From: Dipteris shenzhenensis
Taxonomy: Eukaryota > Polypodiophyta > Polypodiopsida > Gleicheniales
DNA: 64,000 nucleotides
Assembly: GCA_047967505.1 (NCBI GenBank)
Contig: CM106538.1
Strand: one strand, 5' to 3'
Shown: piece after piece, positions 23,353 to 36,935 of the stretch
Layout: each line of letters starts with the position of its first letter
Position numbering within the stretch: position 1 is the stretch's first letter
Notes under the pieces: generated by a model
The model's database searches: none
Told to the model about the DNA's origin: nothing
Seen by the model: only the letters and a program-made list of their open reading frames with translations
Made by a program: the position numbers and the translations under genes

Positions 23353-26300
23353 GTATTTTGCAACATCATTGCTTAGGTCCCCCCAAATAAAAAAAGTTTC
23401 AAAAGTGTACTAAATTAATGGCATGCTAAAGGAAAGGAGAGAGGTAAAGAGGAGAGTTAATAATGACATTCCTCTATCTATAAGGGGAGGGGACCCTCCC
23501 TTCTTATTTATGAGGCTAAGAATTTAAATCCCTTTTAGTGGACTCTTTCACTTCAAAACCCTTTTGAAACGCCCTTACTTGAATTTTTTTCATACATCTT
23601 CATGTAGCTTAGTAGAAAGGCCCTTATGAGTTGAGTTCACGTTCCTCCTTTTTATGGAATTTTGAAGCTTTTCAAATTTTCTCCTTGGGCCAAGTTGTAT
23701 GTATGGGATAACTTGTTCAGATTAAGGGCCTTCGGAATAAGTGGATGGGTTATATAAATGAAAAAACTAATGGAGGAATTGGCTGAGAGCCGCGATCCAT
23801 ATCCCTAATTGTTGCACATAGATGCTTTTTATTTTCATTGCCAACCTAGGAGCTGTTGTCTCCCGTAAAGAGTGTCTTTGCATAGTCCAAGGAAATCATT
23901 GATCCATAAGCCACAATCGAGCACTTTTCATGAACATGTGCACAAAGGATCATAGGCCAATACATTACCTCCCTGAAATTGGTTGTGAGAGGCCCTAAGG
24001 ACAATATTGAGGTTTACCATGCTACGTGCTTCACTTGCTTTCTCGCCAATTCGCCTTGACTATTCAGATCCTTATTTGCCAGATTGAATAATTTATTACA
24101 AACTATACCCAACATCTTCTTCATGCCAAGCAAGCTTTGTATCTTTGAACTTTAGTTGCCACAATTGTCATCTCATTCTCATAATGATAGGGCAATCAAG
24201 ATATGAATTTATGTATGTTTACTAACTATTGCTCATCTAGTATCCTTCCCTCTTGTACCTTTATTTATGTTCACCCATGGAACCCTTACCTTAGCTTTTG
24301 CCCAAAAACTTTAAAAATCCAATCTTTGATGTAAGACAAGAATGTGTCTAATGACGACTTTTAAACATGCTATTTGAACTAGATGACTTAATTGCCTAAA
24401 TACAACACCCTAATGGTGTGCAAATAGTTGATGATGGCTCCAAAGTACGTCCAACGTGCCAAAATTTTATTAAATTTGTAAACCTCATGTGCTTGAAGTC
24501 TTAACAAAGACTCGATTCAGTGGGGCCTTAAAAGAATCATTTTTATAGTTGGGGTGAACATGGGTCTTAGGGTGACCTTAGAATTAAGTACTTGTGAATA
24601 AACTTTGGGCAAAGTCTTAACATAAAGAGACACATTTATAGGTTAGGTTGCTACACCTCACTCTCCTCCCCCTCTCTCTCTCCCTCTCGAGGAGATGAAG
24701 GTTAAGAAAAATAGTGTGGAAAAGCTAGGGTCGACTACTCCAAGGAGTTGAGCTCTCCTATCAACTTCCCTCCACTTCCCAATCAAAAGGAGTGCATAGC
24801 CATGGAGGAGATGCAAAGAATAATGCTAGGCAATACAATGCAATACAATACAATACAATACGAAATATTAAAAGAAGCAACTAGCCCACCTAAAGAAAAC
24901 GTACCAAGCATTGGAGATGCACAATATTCCATGCAATAACAATAATTTGAATGCTCAAAAGCTTGACAGATCTCTAAAAACCCAAATGATAGACTTTCTT
25001 ATTATATTGTCTTCATTGGTCATTGTAAAGTTGGTATAGAAGAGTTGTGAGCTAAAGGAAGAAGGAAGTAGGCATCAAGCCTTAGTAAGGGGGATACCAA
25101 AGACATCACGTCTATTGCAAAGCACATTTTGTCTTTGTACATAGGGAAGGATGAAACCATTGTGGATGTTTTAGCTACTACAATAGACTTTCTTTTATGG
25201 TGATTGAGACGGATGTCATGCCCTGGCAATTGAAAAAGATTAGGCTGTATATGAGGCTATGTTGAAGCCTCCCTCCAAACAAATGGATGGGTATACCATA
25301 TTTATGCTTATGCTTATTTATGATTAAGTCTATTGCTCCTATTTTTCAATGGCATATTGGCACATATGGACACTCATTGGTAATCTTGGTTTGGAAAAGA
25401 ATGGAATTAACTGAATGTTTCTGCACATGAGATTATAGTATTGAATCCATGAATAAAATAGCACTCACAAATCATAAAGCTTCTATAAATGTGGATTTAA
25501 ACTATCTCTCATAAAGCTTCTATAAATGTGGATTTAAACTATCTCCTAACTCCTCTTATAGAACAACTTCCATGAGCACCTTGCTTAGCTCTCAAAAAGG
25601 TAAATGCCAACAACAAGAGACTTGTGAGCAGAAGGGATGAAAAGTGTCCTTATTGGTGGCTATAGCTACCAGGAGTTGAAAAGTTGATTTCTTCAAACAA
25701 GGGTGGTGAAGGAGATAGATCACATTGGAGGTTCTTCTATAGGTAAATTAGGTTATTTTGCCATAGTGCATGAAGCTCCTTCTAGTAATTTGGATATCTC
25801 TTTGAACAAAATATAGAGAGCAAGACAAGGATAGGTAGCCATGGATGATGGTGACTTGTGGACATCAAAGGAGGGGGAAAAGAGTGCATATGTTTTTCTA
25901 TCAAACCTACCAAAATCCCCCATTGTCAACACAAACACATATGTAGGCATGCTCATTAAGATAGAAAGGAGACTTTCTCTCAAGAGAGCAAGTGGCCACT
26001 TTAGAAAGCCAAGGACTTTCACTTCTTTCAAGAAGGGAAAGAAAAACACCATGCCCAACTCGTATTTCACACATAGAAGACCAAGCAAGTACATCAATGA
26101 AAGGGGTAGGATCCCTCCCAAAAGTTTGCATGGACCGAGGGTGCACAAACGACATGTGTCCTTCTAGTAGTAATGGTGTAACCAATGGTAGTAGAGGACA
26201 TGCCACTAGCAACTAAGCAAAGATGACAACCATTATTAAGAGCCAAAGGCTCTAGATTATTTGAAATTGGTCATCAACCTTTTAGCCAAATGCTCCATGC

Positions 26301-26800
26301 TCAATGAGAACACCCAATTTGGGTGGAAATATTGGATCTATTGTGAGCTTTTTGCAATTAATTTGAGTAGCTCTATAGGGGAAAAGTACTAGAAATGCAA
26401 AAAGAACCCTTCTTGAAATCCCAAGGCTCACCCTAGGATCTATATTGAGATGGGCATTCCATCGGATTTATCTATTTCAAGCCAAGTATAATCCCAAGGC
26501 ACTACTGATTGTGCACAAGAATCTTCCTAATGACTAGGCCATCTAGTCAAAGAATGTCATCTTACAAGAGGTGAGTAAATGAATTAGGAGTATAGATCGA
26601 TAGAGGATCATGCACAAGTTAAAGCAAAGAATATGGAGGAGAGCATCAAACAAGGCAGCTCAATTGAGAGATCCAACGAGAATGGCGAGGGCTAATTCTA
26701 GCAAGAAGAAAATGGGATGGAGAAGGGCAACAAACACAAATGAAGTAAGTGGAATAGAGACTAAAAAGGCAAAGCTAAGGAATAGATATATGGTTTTGGA
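23353..26800. other. Spacer, no gene recognised
   Basis: There are many short frames on both strands around 25.75-26.2 kb but none with a recognisable domain. It includes an (AATAC)n run near 24835-24860 and a perfect 37-bp duplication described separately. Confidence 0.4.
25472..25545 (+). repeat. Perfect 37-bp tandem duplication
   Basis: Two identical adjacent units beginning TCATAAAGCTTCTATAAATG and ending AACTATCTC, 25472-25508 and 25509-25545. The lack of any difference implies a recent event. Confidence 0.95.
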
Positions 26801-26839
26801 ATAGCTAGAACGACTTGCTCATCAAAGGCCTTGACCCCT

Positions 26840-27080
26840 ATTGTCAAGGATTTTCTGTGGAGAAAGTAGTGGCATGCATTTCATTGGAACCTTATTACTA
26901 CATAAAAGAAGGCTGGGGAATTGCATATTGAAGAAATGGCTCAAAAGTGTAGGGTGTTGTGTGCCAAAATGGTTTATAAAACATGGATGTAGACAACCTT
27001 GGGCCAAATTGGCAAGATTTTGGATTGGTAAAAATGGACCTATTGGAAATAAAGAACCATGGCAAGACATAGTACTATGT
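26840..27080 (+). pseudogene. Decayed LINE reverse-transcriptase fragment, plus strand
   Basis: One plus-strand frame reads FLW-RK, then WHAFHWNLITT, KKAG and EEMAQKCRVLCAKMV with interspersed stops. This is the region just after the RT catalytic core in plant LINEs (normally FLWG...W..V..PK..GGLG). It lies head to head with the minus-strand LINE to the right. Confidence 0.5.
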
Positions 27081-27335
27081 GATTTGTAGGTTAGAATTCC
27101 TCAGTCTGAGATCTTCAATAGGTTGGTGCAAGCACAGAAGGACAGTTTTGTAGGTGCTTCTTGGGGTATAGTCTCAGGTCAGAGTCTCAGAGGTCAGGGG
27201 CCAGCTATAGTAGTCCTCCTCTGTAAGAAGTTAGGCAACTTTGTACGTTCATCAAATATAAAGTAGTAGTGGTTGTGTCTTGGGATATTAACATTCAATC
27301 TGGAGTGTTCCAGATTGTAGGCACTTATATGGAAA

Positions 27336-30060
27336 TCAAGGCGTCTTTTTTCCTGTCCCACCATGAAGCAAACAAGACATCAGTACAAAGCTCTTTATGG
27401 TTAAACTAGAAGTTATTTCTAGAGATCGAGCGCGAGCCCTTATTTGGAACCAAGGCTCATGCCTTACTTTGCAAGCATCTCCAAATAGAATAGCTTTCCA
27501 ATTCATAGGTTCTCCACACTCAATGTGAATTAGTTTCCAAACTCTTCTGGCATGAGGACAAGCAACAAAAAGATGAAAAATATATTCCATAGAGTCAAGA
27601 CATCTTTGACATTTGCCATCTTGCTTTCCTATTATGAATCCTCTAGCATTAGTTCAAACTGCTTTATGGAAGCCAAGCAAGACAAGACATCTTCTTTGGA
27701 AATGTTTTAGCCCAAATTCTGTCAAACCTGGCATACCAAGCAACTCTACTATCCTTTAGGTTTCCATTTAACATTAAGGGTTCTAAAAAGGTCATCCATG
27801 TCAAAGGTTGGAGTTGAAGAGCATCCTACCCAACTAAATTCTTTATGTATACACAAGACAAAGCCTCCTTTCCAACTAGTTTCTCCCTTCCATAATTCTG
27901 ACCTCCCCATGACAAGTCCTTGACTCTAGATGGTGAGAGAGAATTCCCTTCTAATTTATGGCCATGTCTTCCATCTGAAGAGCTCTCTATTCCATAACTG
28001 CCCCCAAGATTGTAACCCCTTTTTAAAAAGACAAGATGGCAAAGCAAATTGTTCCTCTCTTAGTATAGAACTTCTTAATATAGTTGAAACCCAAACTGAG
28101 TCAATGGCCATGAAGGCACTTTTACTAGAGTATTGAAGAAAGGCTTTTATCTCTTCAAATGTACCCCAAATAGATTTCCATAGTGAAATTCCTTTGGCCT
28201 TGTGGGGTTCACAGTTGAATATAGCTAAAATATGAGGATAATTTTTCCATTTAGGAGCCTTGCAAGGTCTGATGTGTCTCATGTTTCTCAATAAGAGCTG
28301 AGCCCAACCATCTTCTGGATTTAGTAAAGCTTTGATTATCCAACTGGCAGAAAGGTTTTTTGCAACATCTGAAATGTCTATAACACCTAGCCCCCCTTCT
28401 TCCCTGGGCTTAATGCAGTAGCTCCAACTTGCCTTGGAGATTTTGTTGTTTATTGTCATGCCCATGCCAATGTCGGGCCTCTCTAGAGAGAAGCCAAGCT
28501 GATAGATAGCTGTCTCACCATACGTGAGCAAAATGTCAAAACCCTAGGGGGCCATCCACTCCAACATCGTGCAAAAGATCTACGCTACAAGAACCCACCA
28601 CTCCGATGGTATCCCCTTTGCATGGCTGTAGGTTCATGATAATCATCTTGAGCAAAAGGAGGTATGCATGAGGAATCTCTAGGTAGTTCTAGGGCCCAAG
28701 CCTCCATAACTATTGAGGTAGGGGCTGGTCCCAAGCAGAGGAGTCAAGAGGAGACACTGCATCAGGGGGAGCAGGCAAGGAGTGGGGGGGTAGGGGAAGA
28801 GATAGGCGTGGGGGGGAGGGGGGGAGATCTAGAGGAAGTGGGGGAGGCGGAGGAGAAGCTAGGGCAGCCTCCCCTAAGGGTGGACTCCAGAGCCCTTTGT
28901 AGTGCCGAACCCTGGGTGCTCTATTCTCCTATCACTGGGTGGACTGCATCAGAGGAGGTCTCCTCCTCTAGGGTCTCCGCATGCTGCTCCCCTGTGGAGG
29001 GGGAGCAAAGTCACTCTCTACTCTCCTATGCTCTCGGAGTATGGGCCCATCGCCTACAGTTCTAAAGAGCCTTTTTGGGTGGCTTCTTGCGCTCCACCTT
29101 GGTACACTCCCCACAAAAAGGATCTACACATTCTGATAAATATGTCTAACCTAGTTTTATAGGGAGATGAGCAAGAAAGATAAAAAATAGATATAGGGTA
29201 CAAAAAGTGGTTGAGTGCCAATCTCGTCCCTACCAAGTTTTCCTGGAAGCTTCTCCACTTATCCAATTTTTTCTGAAATATGACTAAGACCTAGTCCCAC
29301 CTTTGCTTCATTGTTATCTCAAAGCCCATTAAGATGTCCAAAAGTCTAAACTCTATGCCCTTTTGGATTTTGAGACACCACAGCTGCTACTGTGGAACCC
29401 CTTGTTCTTTGCCACTTAGCGTACCATACCCTATTTTGAAATGATTAATTAAAGATCCTGAAGTTTTACAAAAAACATCAAGACAATCCATCACACAACC
29501 TACATCTTGCTCATTGTTTCTAGGGGTAAGAGTAGTGTCATCTGCAAATTGTTGATAGACAAGTTGGTTACCATTCATAAGCTCAATCCCTTGGAGACTG
29601 TCCTCTTGAATTTGACTTCTGAGGACCCAACCAAGAGCATCTGCTCTGCTATAGAAAAAAGCAAAGGAGCCAAAGGGCAACCTTGTCTGATTGATCTTTT
29701 CAAAAAGAAAGGTTCACTCATCTTCCCATTGACATTCACTTTAGTTGAGGCATTAGTGAGAAGGAGCTTGACATTAGAAACAAAAGATGGACCCAAACCC
29801 ATGTCTAGTAACAAGTGAATTAAGAAATCCCATTCCAGCCTATCATATGCCTTATCAAAATCAACCTTAAGAAAGCATATATTCTGGCTAGATTCTTTGG
29901 CATTCTCACACCCTTCCCAGACGTTAATGATGGCTTCAAGAAGATGACATCCTTTAATGAACCCTTTTTGTTCAAGAAGAATCCACTCTTTCATCTTGCT
30001 TTGTATTCTAATAGCTAGAGCCTTCACAAAAATCTTGTAGTTGCAATTTATCATTTAAAG
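27336..30060 (-). pseudogene. L1-type LINE ORF2 relic: reverse transcriptase and zf-RVT
   Basis: Minus-strand pieces in order: RT core (frame ending at 29575, begins at 30054, KIFVKALAIRIQSKMKEW; FLKVDFDKAYDRLEWDF; RQGCPLAPLLFSI), the catalytic FADD (within 29387-29680), FLWG block (29054-29266), post-RT block with PREEGGLG (27956-28531) and zf-RVT HLF-ACPHARRVWK (27336-27590). Frames are broken by frameshifts, by an inserted GC-rich block near 28545-29055, and the N-terminal endonuclease is missing. Non-functional. Confidence 0.85.
28545..29055. other. GC-rich block interrupting the LINE
   Basis: LINE homology stops at about 29055 (after the FLWG block) and resumes at about 28530 (SWSYCIKPREEGGLG). 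Between them lies GC-rich sequence with GGGGGAGGGG runs and a plus-strand frame, which I cannot assign. It may be an insertion or rearranged LINE 5' material. Exact edges and any target-site duplication were not resolved. Confidence 0.5.
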
Positions 30061-30897
30061 GTCTCCCATTCTTACTGCAGCTACTTTCAATGGCATCTTC
30101 TTTATCCACCATGAAAGGTTCAAAAGGATTTTTGTTTGCTGATTCTGGAATACTAGCACCCTCATCTTTTCCACTATTCCTGTTGACAACCTGATCTTCA
30201 TGTTGATTGTTCAATGGAGGTGCTTGAACCCACCTTTCAGTGGGGACAGCTTGCTTGCCCATAGGGGGCTCTAACTCTTTGGACTTGCCCCTCTTTAAGG
30301 GACAATTTTTGACCACATGAGTGGAAAGACCACATAGAAAAACAAGAATGAGGAAGATTCTTGTAAGTTAAAGGTTGCTCCCTATAGATGCTATCATTTC
30401 TATTGATAATGGTAAGGCATCTCCTCAGCTATATCCATCTTAAGGCAAATATGAGGATTACCTTTGGGATTAATGAAATGTTCATGTTCTACTCCCAGAA
30501 CTTCACCCAAACCACAACAGAGAAAGGGCAATTGATGGCACAGATACAAGGGTAGGTCTGGGAGTTCTACCCACATAGGGATTCTAGTAGACCTAGGGGC
30601 ATTAGGGGAGAATTCTTCAGTCCACCACTCTAGATATAAGGGTTGATTTCTAATGGTCCAAAGACCATGTTGCATGGCTCTTGCAGCCATCTCAGACTTC
30701 TACAAAAGAAAGAGAAAGCAGCCTTTTTTAAAGAACCTCACATTTAGAAGATTCATACCCTTTCTGACCCAATTGGTTCTTATCCAAGATTCTATAAAAG
30801 CCAATGGGGGTTTAACACCTAGTAGAAAGCCAACTAGAGCATGTGTGCACAACCACAGCACAGAGTCATGCAACAAAGTGTCATCCAAGAAGGCCAT
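30061..30897 (-). pseudogene. LINE ORF1 relic with DUF4283 domain
   Basis: Two adjoining minus-strand frames (30700-30897 and 30400-30690) together read as a DUF4283 RNA-binding domain. The key words are FFKKGCFLFLL, then AMQHGLWTIRNQPLYLEWW, then PMWVELPDLPLYLC and LGEVLGV. A hydrophilic tail follows at 30008-30316. In plant L1s this ORF1 precedes ORF2. Here it abuts the RT palm region directly, so the endonuclease and the RT N-terminus have been deleted. Confidence 0.75.
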
Positions 30898-30899
30898 TA

Positions 30900-33800
30900 T
30901 TGTCTTACATGTTCCAGCAGCTTCACTCTCTCCATCAAGTTGTGCTGCTCTAACAGCATCTTATTGTGTAGCATGTTTGGACTCTGTGACTATCGGGGTG
31001 GCGTGAAACCTCTAATTTTCTCTTGGATGGGCCCGGAGAGCCCCGACTCACTCGAAGTCTTCTTAGGATAGTTGTTATTTGCTCATCCGTCTTTTCTTGA
31101 AGTATTTTCGCTAATTGTGAAAGGTTTGGCTCTGCTCTTATTTGCATGTCCTCCTAGGGCTCCATCTTTATCTCCATGTATGGTTCCTGCTTCACTAGTA
31201 GGAGTGTGTTCAGAGACATCACCCCTCCATTCCATGTGCCCCTCGGCTAGTTGAATAGTTCTAGCTAACTTCCCAGGGGCTCCTGTGAGTAGTCATTCTT
31301 CACTAGAGATTCCACATTCGTATTTGCTCTAGGGAGAGGGAGCGGTTGGGGCTTTGTGTAAGTCTCCCACGGCCATGGGCCCATCTGCACCGGCAGTGCT
31401 AGGAGCAAAACATGATCCGGGGGGGGAAGCTAAAGAAGCCCCCGCATGGATTATGAGTTGCATGCACATAAGAGGGGCGTACAATAGCTCCTTCTCTTCC
31501 TCATTGACCTCCTCGGGTATTGGCAAGAGCTCCATATCTTGGTGGGAGAGTAGAGCGCACATTCGGATTTTTTGGCTTCGAAGAAGGAAATCGAAGCTCA
31601 TCTGTGAACTCGAAATTGCATGTCTGGTGAAAAGGCGCTTGATCCAAAAAGGCTCACGAAAGTTTTGTCAAGAGATCATGTGCGACGTATGCAAATGAAA
31701 AGAAATATCCTTGAGACTGATGGGAGTTGAGAGGTGAAGGTGACCAAACTGAATGTCACCCTCAAAAGCACCACCCCCTCTGTCTCCCCATCACCATTGT
31801 CACCCGTCTCCATTCCCTCAACTTTTCTCCTTCTCTTTTTGCCTCAAGCTACAAGTTTTTGAGCTTCTCTTAGGAATATTTGTGCTCTTTTCATGGCTAA
31901 ACTATTTAATAGAGATATCACCTTATCATGCCTCTCCCTCTAATACATTGATTTCCTCTTCCATGTATTTTATCTCCATGCTCCTGCCAAAGGTATAGGT
32001 TTTTATGCTTTGCTTAGGGATCTTTGTGTTCTTTTTATGGATAACTCGTGTACTAAGATAATTTTATACCTAGACCAAATCTCTACCCAAATTATCTGGA
32101 CATTTTGTTCTATGGATTTCAACCAAAAAAAGTTTATATTTGCTTTAAAACACACGCTCTTTGGATTCTTTCCCATCCCAATTTCATCTTAGAAAGAACA
32201 AGTTTGTGGTCAGAAGTGAAGCATGAGCTAAAAGTCTTGAGAGCAATTGTCAAATAGTGGGTCCCTATGTCAGTCCCCTACCTACTAAAAAAATCTTTAT
32301 TCTAATGAGCCTCAAGTCCTCTAATCACTTCAAATTATCTTTATCTCCTATCCTATGCCTCCATGTGCTTTTAGAGACATTTTTAAATATGTTCATAGGC
32401 TCCAAAAGATAGCCTATCTTTGAATGTTTTTGATAAGAAAGAGTAGAAAATAGAAAGCCCTTCCATGCCATGTGGTGGGTACAAGAGTGTCATGCTTTAT
32501 CCATTCCACCAATCAATCCCTCACCTTCAATATTAAAGATGCTTCAGCCATATTAGGCTCAACAAATAAAGTAGGATGTGGTAGGGATGAGCCAAAATGG
32601 GTAAGCATAATATCCTTGCAATTTTATCATGTTAACCCATGACATTCATGCATGGTCCACAATCAAATCCCCTATAACATTATGTCTTCCCTGCAAATGG
32701 TTCATGAGATATCACACACCTAAGTCCCATGCTAAGAAGCTTGAAATTTATTCACGAACGCTGCAAGATACACACCCACGTTCTTGACTTGCAATTGTTA
32801 GGGCTAGCATCTTTATAGTAAGCCACCGAAGAATATTGTAGTTTACAAAAATATTGAAACCCTACAACTATCAATGGCCATGCAGACTGACATATGAATT
32901 GGCATCCAAAGAGAGTAACACCTTCCATAGCCAATCCAATATATAAATGGTGAGGCTCATCTAGGCTACTTGTACTCTGTGTGGCACCATGCTTTCCCAC
33001 CAGATATTCTTAATATGAAATTTATTAAACAATTTTGAGCATCCTAGTCCATTAGTTGGCCCAATGAAGTGCATCAAAACATGTTTTTTAACCTAGAGAT
33101 AATAGCAATATGTCATAATACCTTCTTTGGTATCTTACCTCCTTGCGTATCTTACCCATACTATTGCTTCACATTGCAGAAGATCGAGGCATGCTTATAG
33201 ACATCCTTGTAAATAATAAAATCATTTGGACAAGCATAGACAGATTCGTTGTCCATACAAAATGTTGTTAGATTGCTTTCCCTCTTTCATGGACTTTGGG
33301 ATTGTGATACCCTTTGGAAGTAATGTAAACAAGAACCTATGTAGGAATGCATTGGGTCTATGTCTCAAAAAGTCTCTTATTATAGTAAAACAAGGTTTCT
33401 TATCAAAATAGAGAGGTGACAATTATGTCAAGCCACGCATAGGTATCATGTAGATTCAATAAGATAAGAATTGCTATGAGATCAGATGCGCAATATGCTG
33501 TGTAGTATTTGCCTCATCTCTTTATAGAGACTCCTCAAGACTCATGGGCTACAATTCTAGATGCTCTCCATCTCTTGGACAAAATATTGTAATCTTCATG
33601 CTCATTCCTTAGATTGATGAAGATATGTATGTATAATGTCATTTGCATCATCATACTGTGGTGATCACTTTGTGTAGGTACATATTCATATTCTTGGGAA
33701 TCCCTCATGCTTCTTTTAGCGAATGTTGATAGTTCGAATTCAATTATAATTCATGAGGTTGATAAGGTAATGCATCATGTCACCTTGCATCTAGTTCCTC

Positions 33801-34690
33801 TTGATTTCCTTTCATCTCATTCCTCTTCTCCACCTAAAATAGAATATGTCCATGTTGACATAAATTTCAAATCTTAGACAAGGCCTGATGACTTAGGCAA
33901 GTACAAATCCTCATCCACATACCTCCTCATTGTTTTATACATATATTTGTGGTTCAACAACCCATAGCCTTGAATATGCTTATTAGTTATGTGAAGTTGT
34001 CTACTTATGGCACCCATTCATCATGCACATTCACATAAATCTTCTCACATAATTGAGGATGATAAAAATTATTTTGGAGTTTCTCTTCCACATCTATGAT
34101 TCTCAATGACATCTATAAATCTACGTGCATCAATGGCTGCACCATTAGAGATAAAGCTTTTGCAATAGACCTTCTCATAAAATTCTAAAGCCATCTACAT
34201 AGGCAAAAACATAATTACAAGTTGTTGCTTATAGCATTGGTTCGAAGCCCATCCATTGATCAAACCATGTGGAAGAGAATAGTACAACATAACATTTAAA
34301 TGTAGTTTACCTATGAATCTAGTCCACTGGTGTACTTCATGGCTCCAACTTGCCAGTAGAAGGCACGAAGGGAATATCTCATAATCTTCTTGTATTCATT
34401 CCTTATCATTATGGAGCATCATGACTAACCATGAAGGTAAAGATGGCATTAACTTTCTCTTTCATGTGCTACATGCAATGAACTATCATATCAAAATTTT
34501 GAGGATAGTATTCCAACACAAATTTCCATTGTGAGGGTTTGTAGTGCCCTTCCATTTGTTTGTCATAAGGACTACAGACTATGTTCCCAATTACGTTCCA
34601 AGTAGACACTAGCACAAACATCCTCCTCACCCCATCGATTCATTTCAGATGAAAATATTTGGTGAGAATTTTTTGGGGCAAGTGCATGCA
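30900..34690. other. LINE 5' debris and spacer, no gene recognised
   Basis: 30.9-31.7 kb is relatively GC-rich and may be the LINE 5' region. From 31.7 kb on there is AT-rich sequence with short frames only. Nothing further can be supported. Confidence 0.35.
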
Positions 34691-34701
34691 AAAACAATAC
34701 A

Positions 34702-34716
34702 TGCCCCCCCCCCCCG

Positions 34717-34802
<86 letters not shown>
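34702..34802 (+). repeat. (CT)n microsatellite preceded by a C run
   Basis: A C-run (about 34705-34715, ending in CGCC) is followed by roughly 80 bp of uninterrupted CT. It generates Arg-Glu repeat frames on the minus strand that are not genes. Confidence 0.98.
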
Positions 34803-34807
<5 letters not shown>

Positions 34808-34979
34808 TTTCCATTTTTCTCTCTCCAACGTCCCTTTCCCACAAAATTTTTTATTTGACTATTGTATCTATACCCATCTCCTTAGGGATGGGTATACAAA
34901 AAATTTGGGGATGGGTATATAAAATAATTTAGAGCAGTGCCAGCATCATGAAATGAAGTATATTAGGGATGGGTATATA

Positions 34980-36892
34980 AAAGGATTGTGTACAAATTTT
35001 ATTCTTAATAGCAAGGGTTGGAGTCCTTGCCATTTTTTAAAACTTTCCCCAAATAAGAATAAATGGAAAAATGAGAGATGGGGGGGGGGGGGAGCGTAGA
35101 GTCATAAATGAATAAGAGAAGGATGGGAAGACAATCTATGTAGGGCTAGGGAGAAAGCGTAATGAATTTTTTAAGGTTTAAAGTTAAATCAAAAAGTGAA
35201 AAGGAAAGATAGAATATCTGGGCAATGTAAGGGAATGTGAATATAGTGAGGTGGATTACAAAGGGATTAATTTTTTGGGGAAATGATAAGGGAATGCTGT
35301 AAAGGGAGATTATGAAAACAAGAAGAGAAAATAAAAGGGGAAAAATATACGGGTAAAATTTAGAGATAAAGAGGGGAGGGAAAAAAGAAGGTGGGGGGAA
35401 TGATAAGAAAGAACTAATAAAAAGGTCAAGAAATTTAAAAATTGCTAATAAAGAGGTCTACCTTAATAAATGTAAGGTTTAGAGAGGTAAAACAAAATTA
35501 AGAGGTTTAAGGGGGGGGGGATTGTTCATAGTTATTAAAACTTTGGGAGGGGAGGTTGAAGAGGGAAATTAGAAATAAATAGAGACAGTGCGCGGCACAT
35601 AGACCGTCGAGACTGTGCAACACAGAGACTGTGAAGGCACAATCATAGAGACCATGCGGGAGTAATTAGAGGAGGGAGTTTATTGATCTGGGGGTGGCAC
35701 AAAGAACGAGTCCATAGAGTGATGGCGAAAGGGCCACGAGGGAAAGGCAAACAATGATTGCAAGGGTGGAACTAGTAGTAGATGGTAGAGGCGAAGTACG
35801 GGGCACGAAGCACGGAGAGAGCGTAGGCAGTGGGCAATGAAGATTGCGAGCGTAGAGGGGATTTCGTTTGTGGAGTTTGAGGTGGGTAAGGTAGGCTATA
35901 TATATAGGAGAAGGGAGGGGTAGTCGGGGAGGGGAGTAGGGAAGCTGGGGATTATTTTGGGAAGACAAGGGCATTTGATAATGCCACTGGTGCATGGAGG
36001 GAAAAGGGCTGAGGGGGGGTAATTAAAAAGTTAAGGGGGAAATTTTTAAAATTTAAAAAGGGTTAAGTTGGCGGGATAGGAATTCATTTGGGGTAGTTAG
36101 GGAAAGGTTAGAGTGAGAGTTGGTTAGGGAGAGAAGGGGGGTTTAGTTAGTGAGAGCGAAGTTTGGAAAAGGTAAATAAAATAAAGATAAAATAAAAAAT
36201 GAAAATTTAAGGAAGTATTAATTAAATTTGAAGAGAATAGCGGGTAACAGGAAAAAGTATTTAGGAAAACTAGAAAAAAGGGAATTTTTTAAAGAGGTTT
36301 AAATTAGGAAAAAGAGAAACAAAAGGGAACATTTAGTGGAAAGCAAAGGGGAAATTGAGGGAAAATTAGGTGTAGTAGGAATAAGTCAGGAAAATAAGAA
36401 ACCACAATGGAAGAATTTGGCAAATAAAGAAAAAAAGAAGACAAATTAAGACAAAATAATAAACAATTTTTTTCAAAAAATAAGGAGAACTAAGATACAA
36501 GATGGGGGGTAAATAACGAGAGAAAAAATTAGTGCCAAAATAGGGAGATAACGGAAAAATATTAGGGAAAAATATTGAATAAAAGGGAAATATTAGAAAA
36601 TTTTGGAAAAAGGGAAAAAAGGAAATATTGTAATAAAATAATAGAAAAGATAGGAAGAGGGGGTTGGGGTTGGGGGGGGGACAGAAAATAAGAAAAAAAT
36701 TAGGGAATTAAGGAAAATTTAGGAAAATAAGGGAAAATAGGAAAAAGTAGGGAAACTTAAGAGGGAGAAAATAAGGGAACTTAGGGGGACTGATATAAGA
36801 AAAAAATTAGGGAATTAAGGAAATTTTATAAAAATAAGGGTAAACAGGGATTTTAGGAGAAAGAGAGGGGAGAGAGAGTGAGGGAACAATTC

Positions 36893-36934
<42 letters not shown>

Positions 36935-36935
36935 T
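34980..36935 (+). repeat. About 2 kb purine-biased tract ending in (GA)n
   Basis: The plus strand is dominated by A and G (GGGAAAATAGG-AAAAAGTAGGG style) with G-runs near 35082, 35511 and 36674, and it ends with a pure (GA)n run at about 36896-36932. A less biased island at 35580-35900 contains repeated AGAGAC(T/C)GTG words and a 109-codon minus-strand frame with no recognisable domain. No gene is seen. Confidence 0.8.

Noticed and set aside
25753-26216. Overlapping frames on both strands suggesting a gene at 25.8-26.2 kb
   Set aside because: No known domain, no codon pattern favouring one frame, and frames overlap on both strands.
34230-34260. tRNA B-box-like GGTTCGAAGCC
   Set aside because: No A box, acceptor stem or anticodon arm can be folded around it.
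34572-34922. Arg-Glu repeat and Leu-Ser repeat proteins on both strands
   Set aside because: They are translations of a pure (CT)n run with flanking sequence; no domain and no conserved start.
35666-35995. 109-codon minus-strand frame in the purine-rich tract
   Set aside because: Pro/Ser/Leu-rich composition follows from the strand bias; no domain or homologue recognised.
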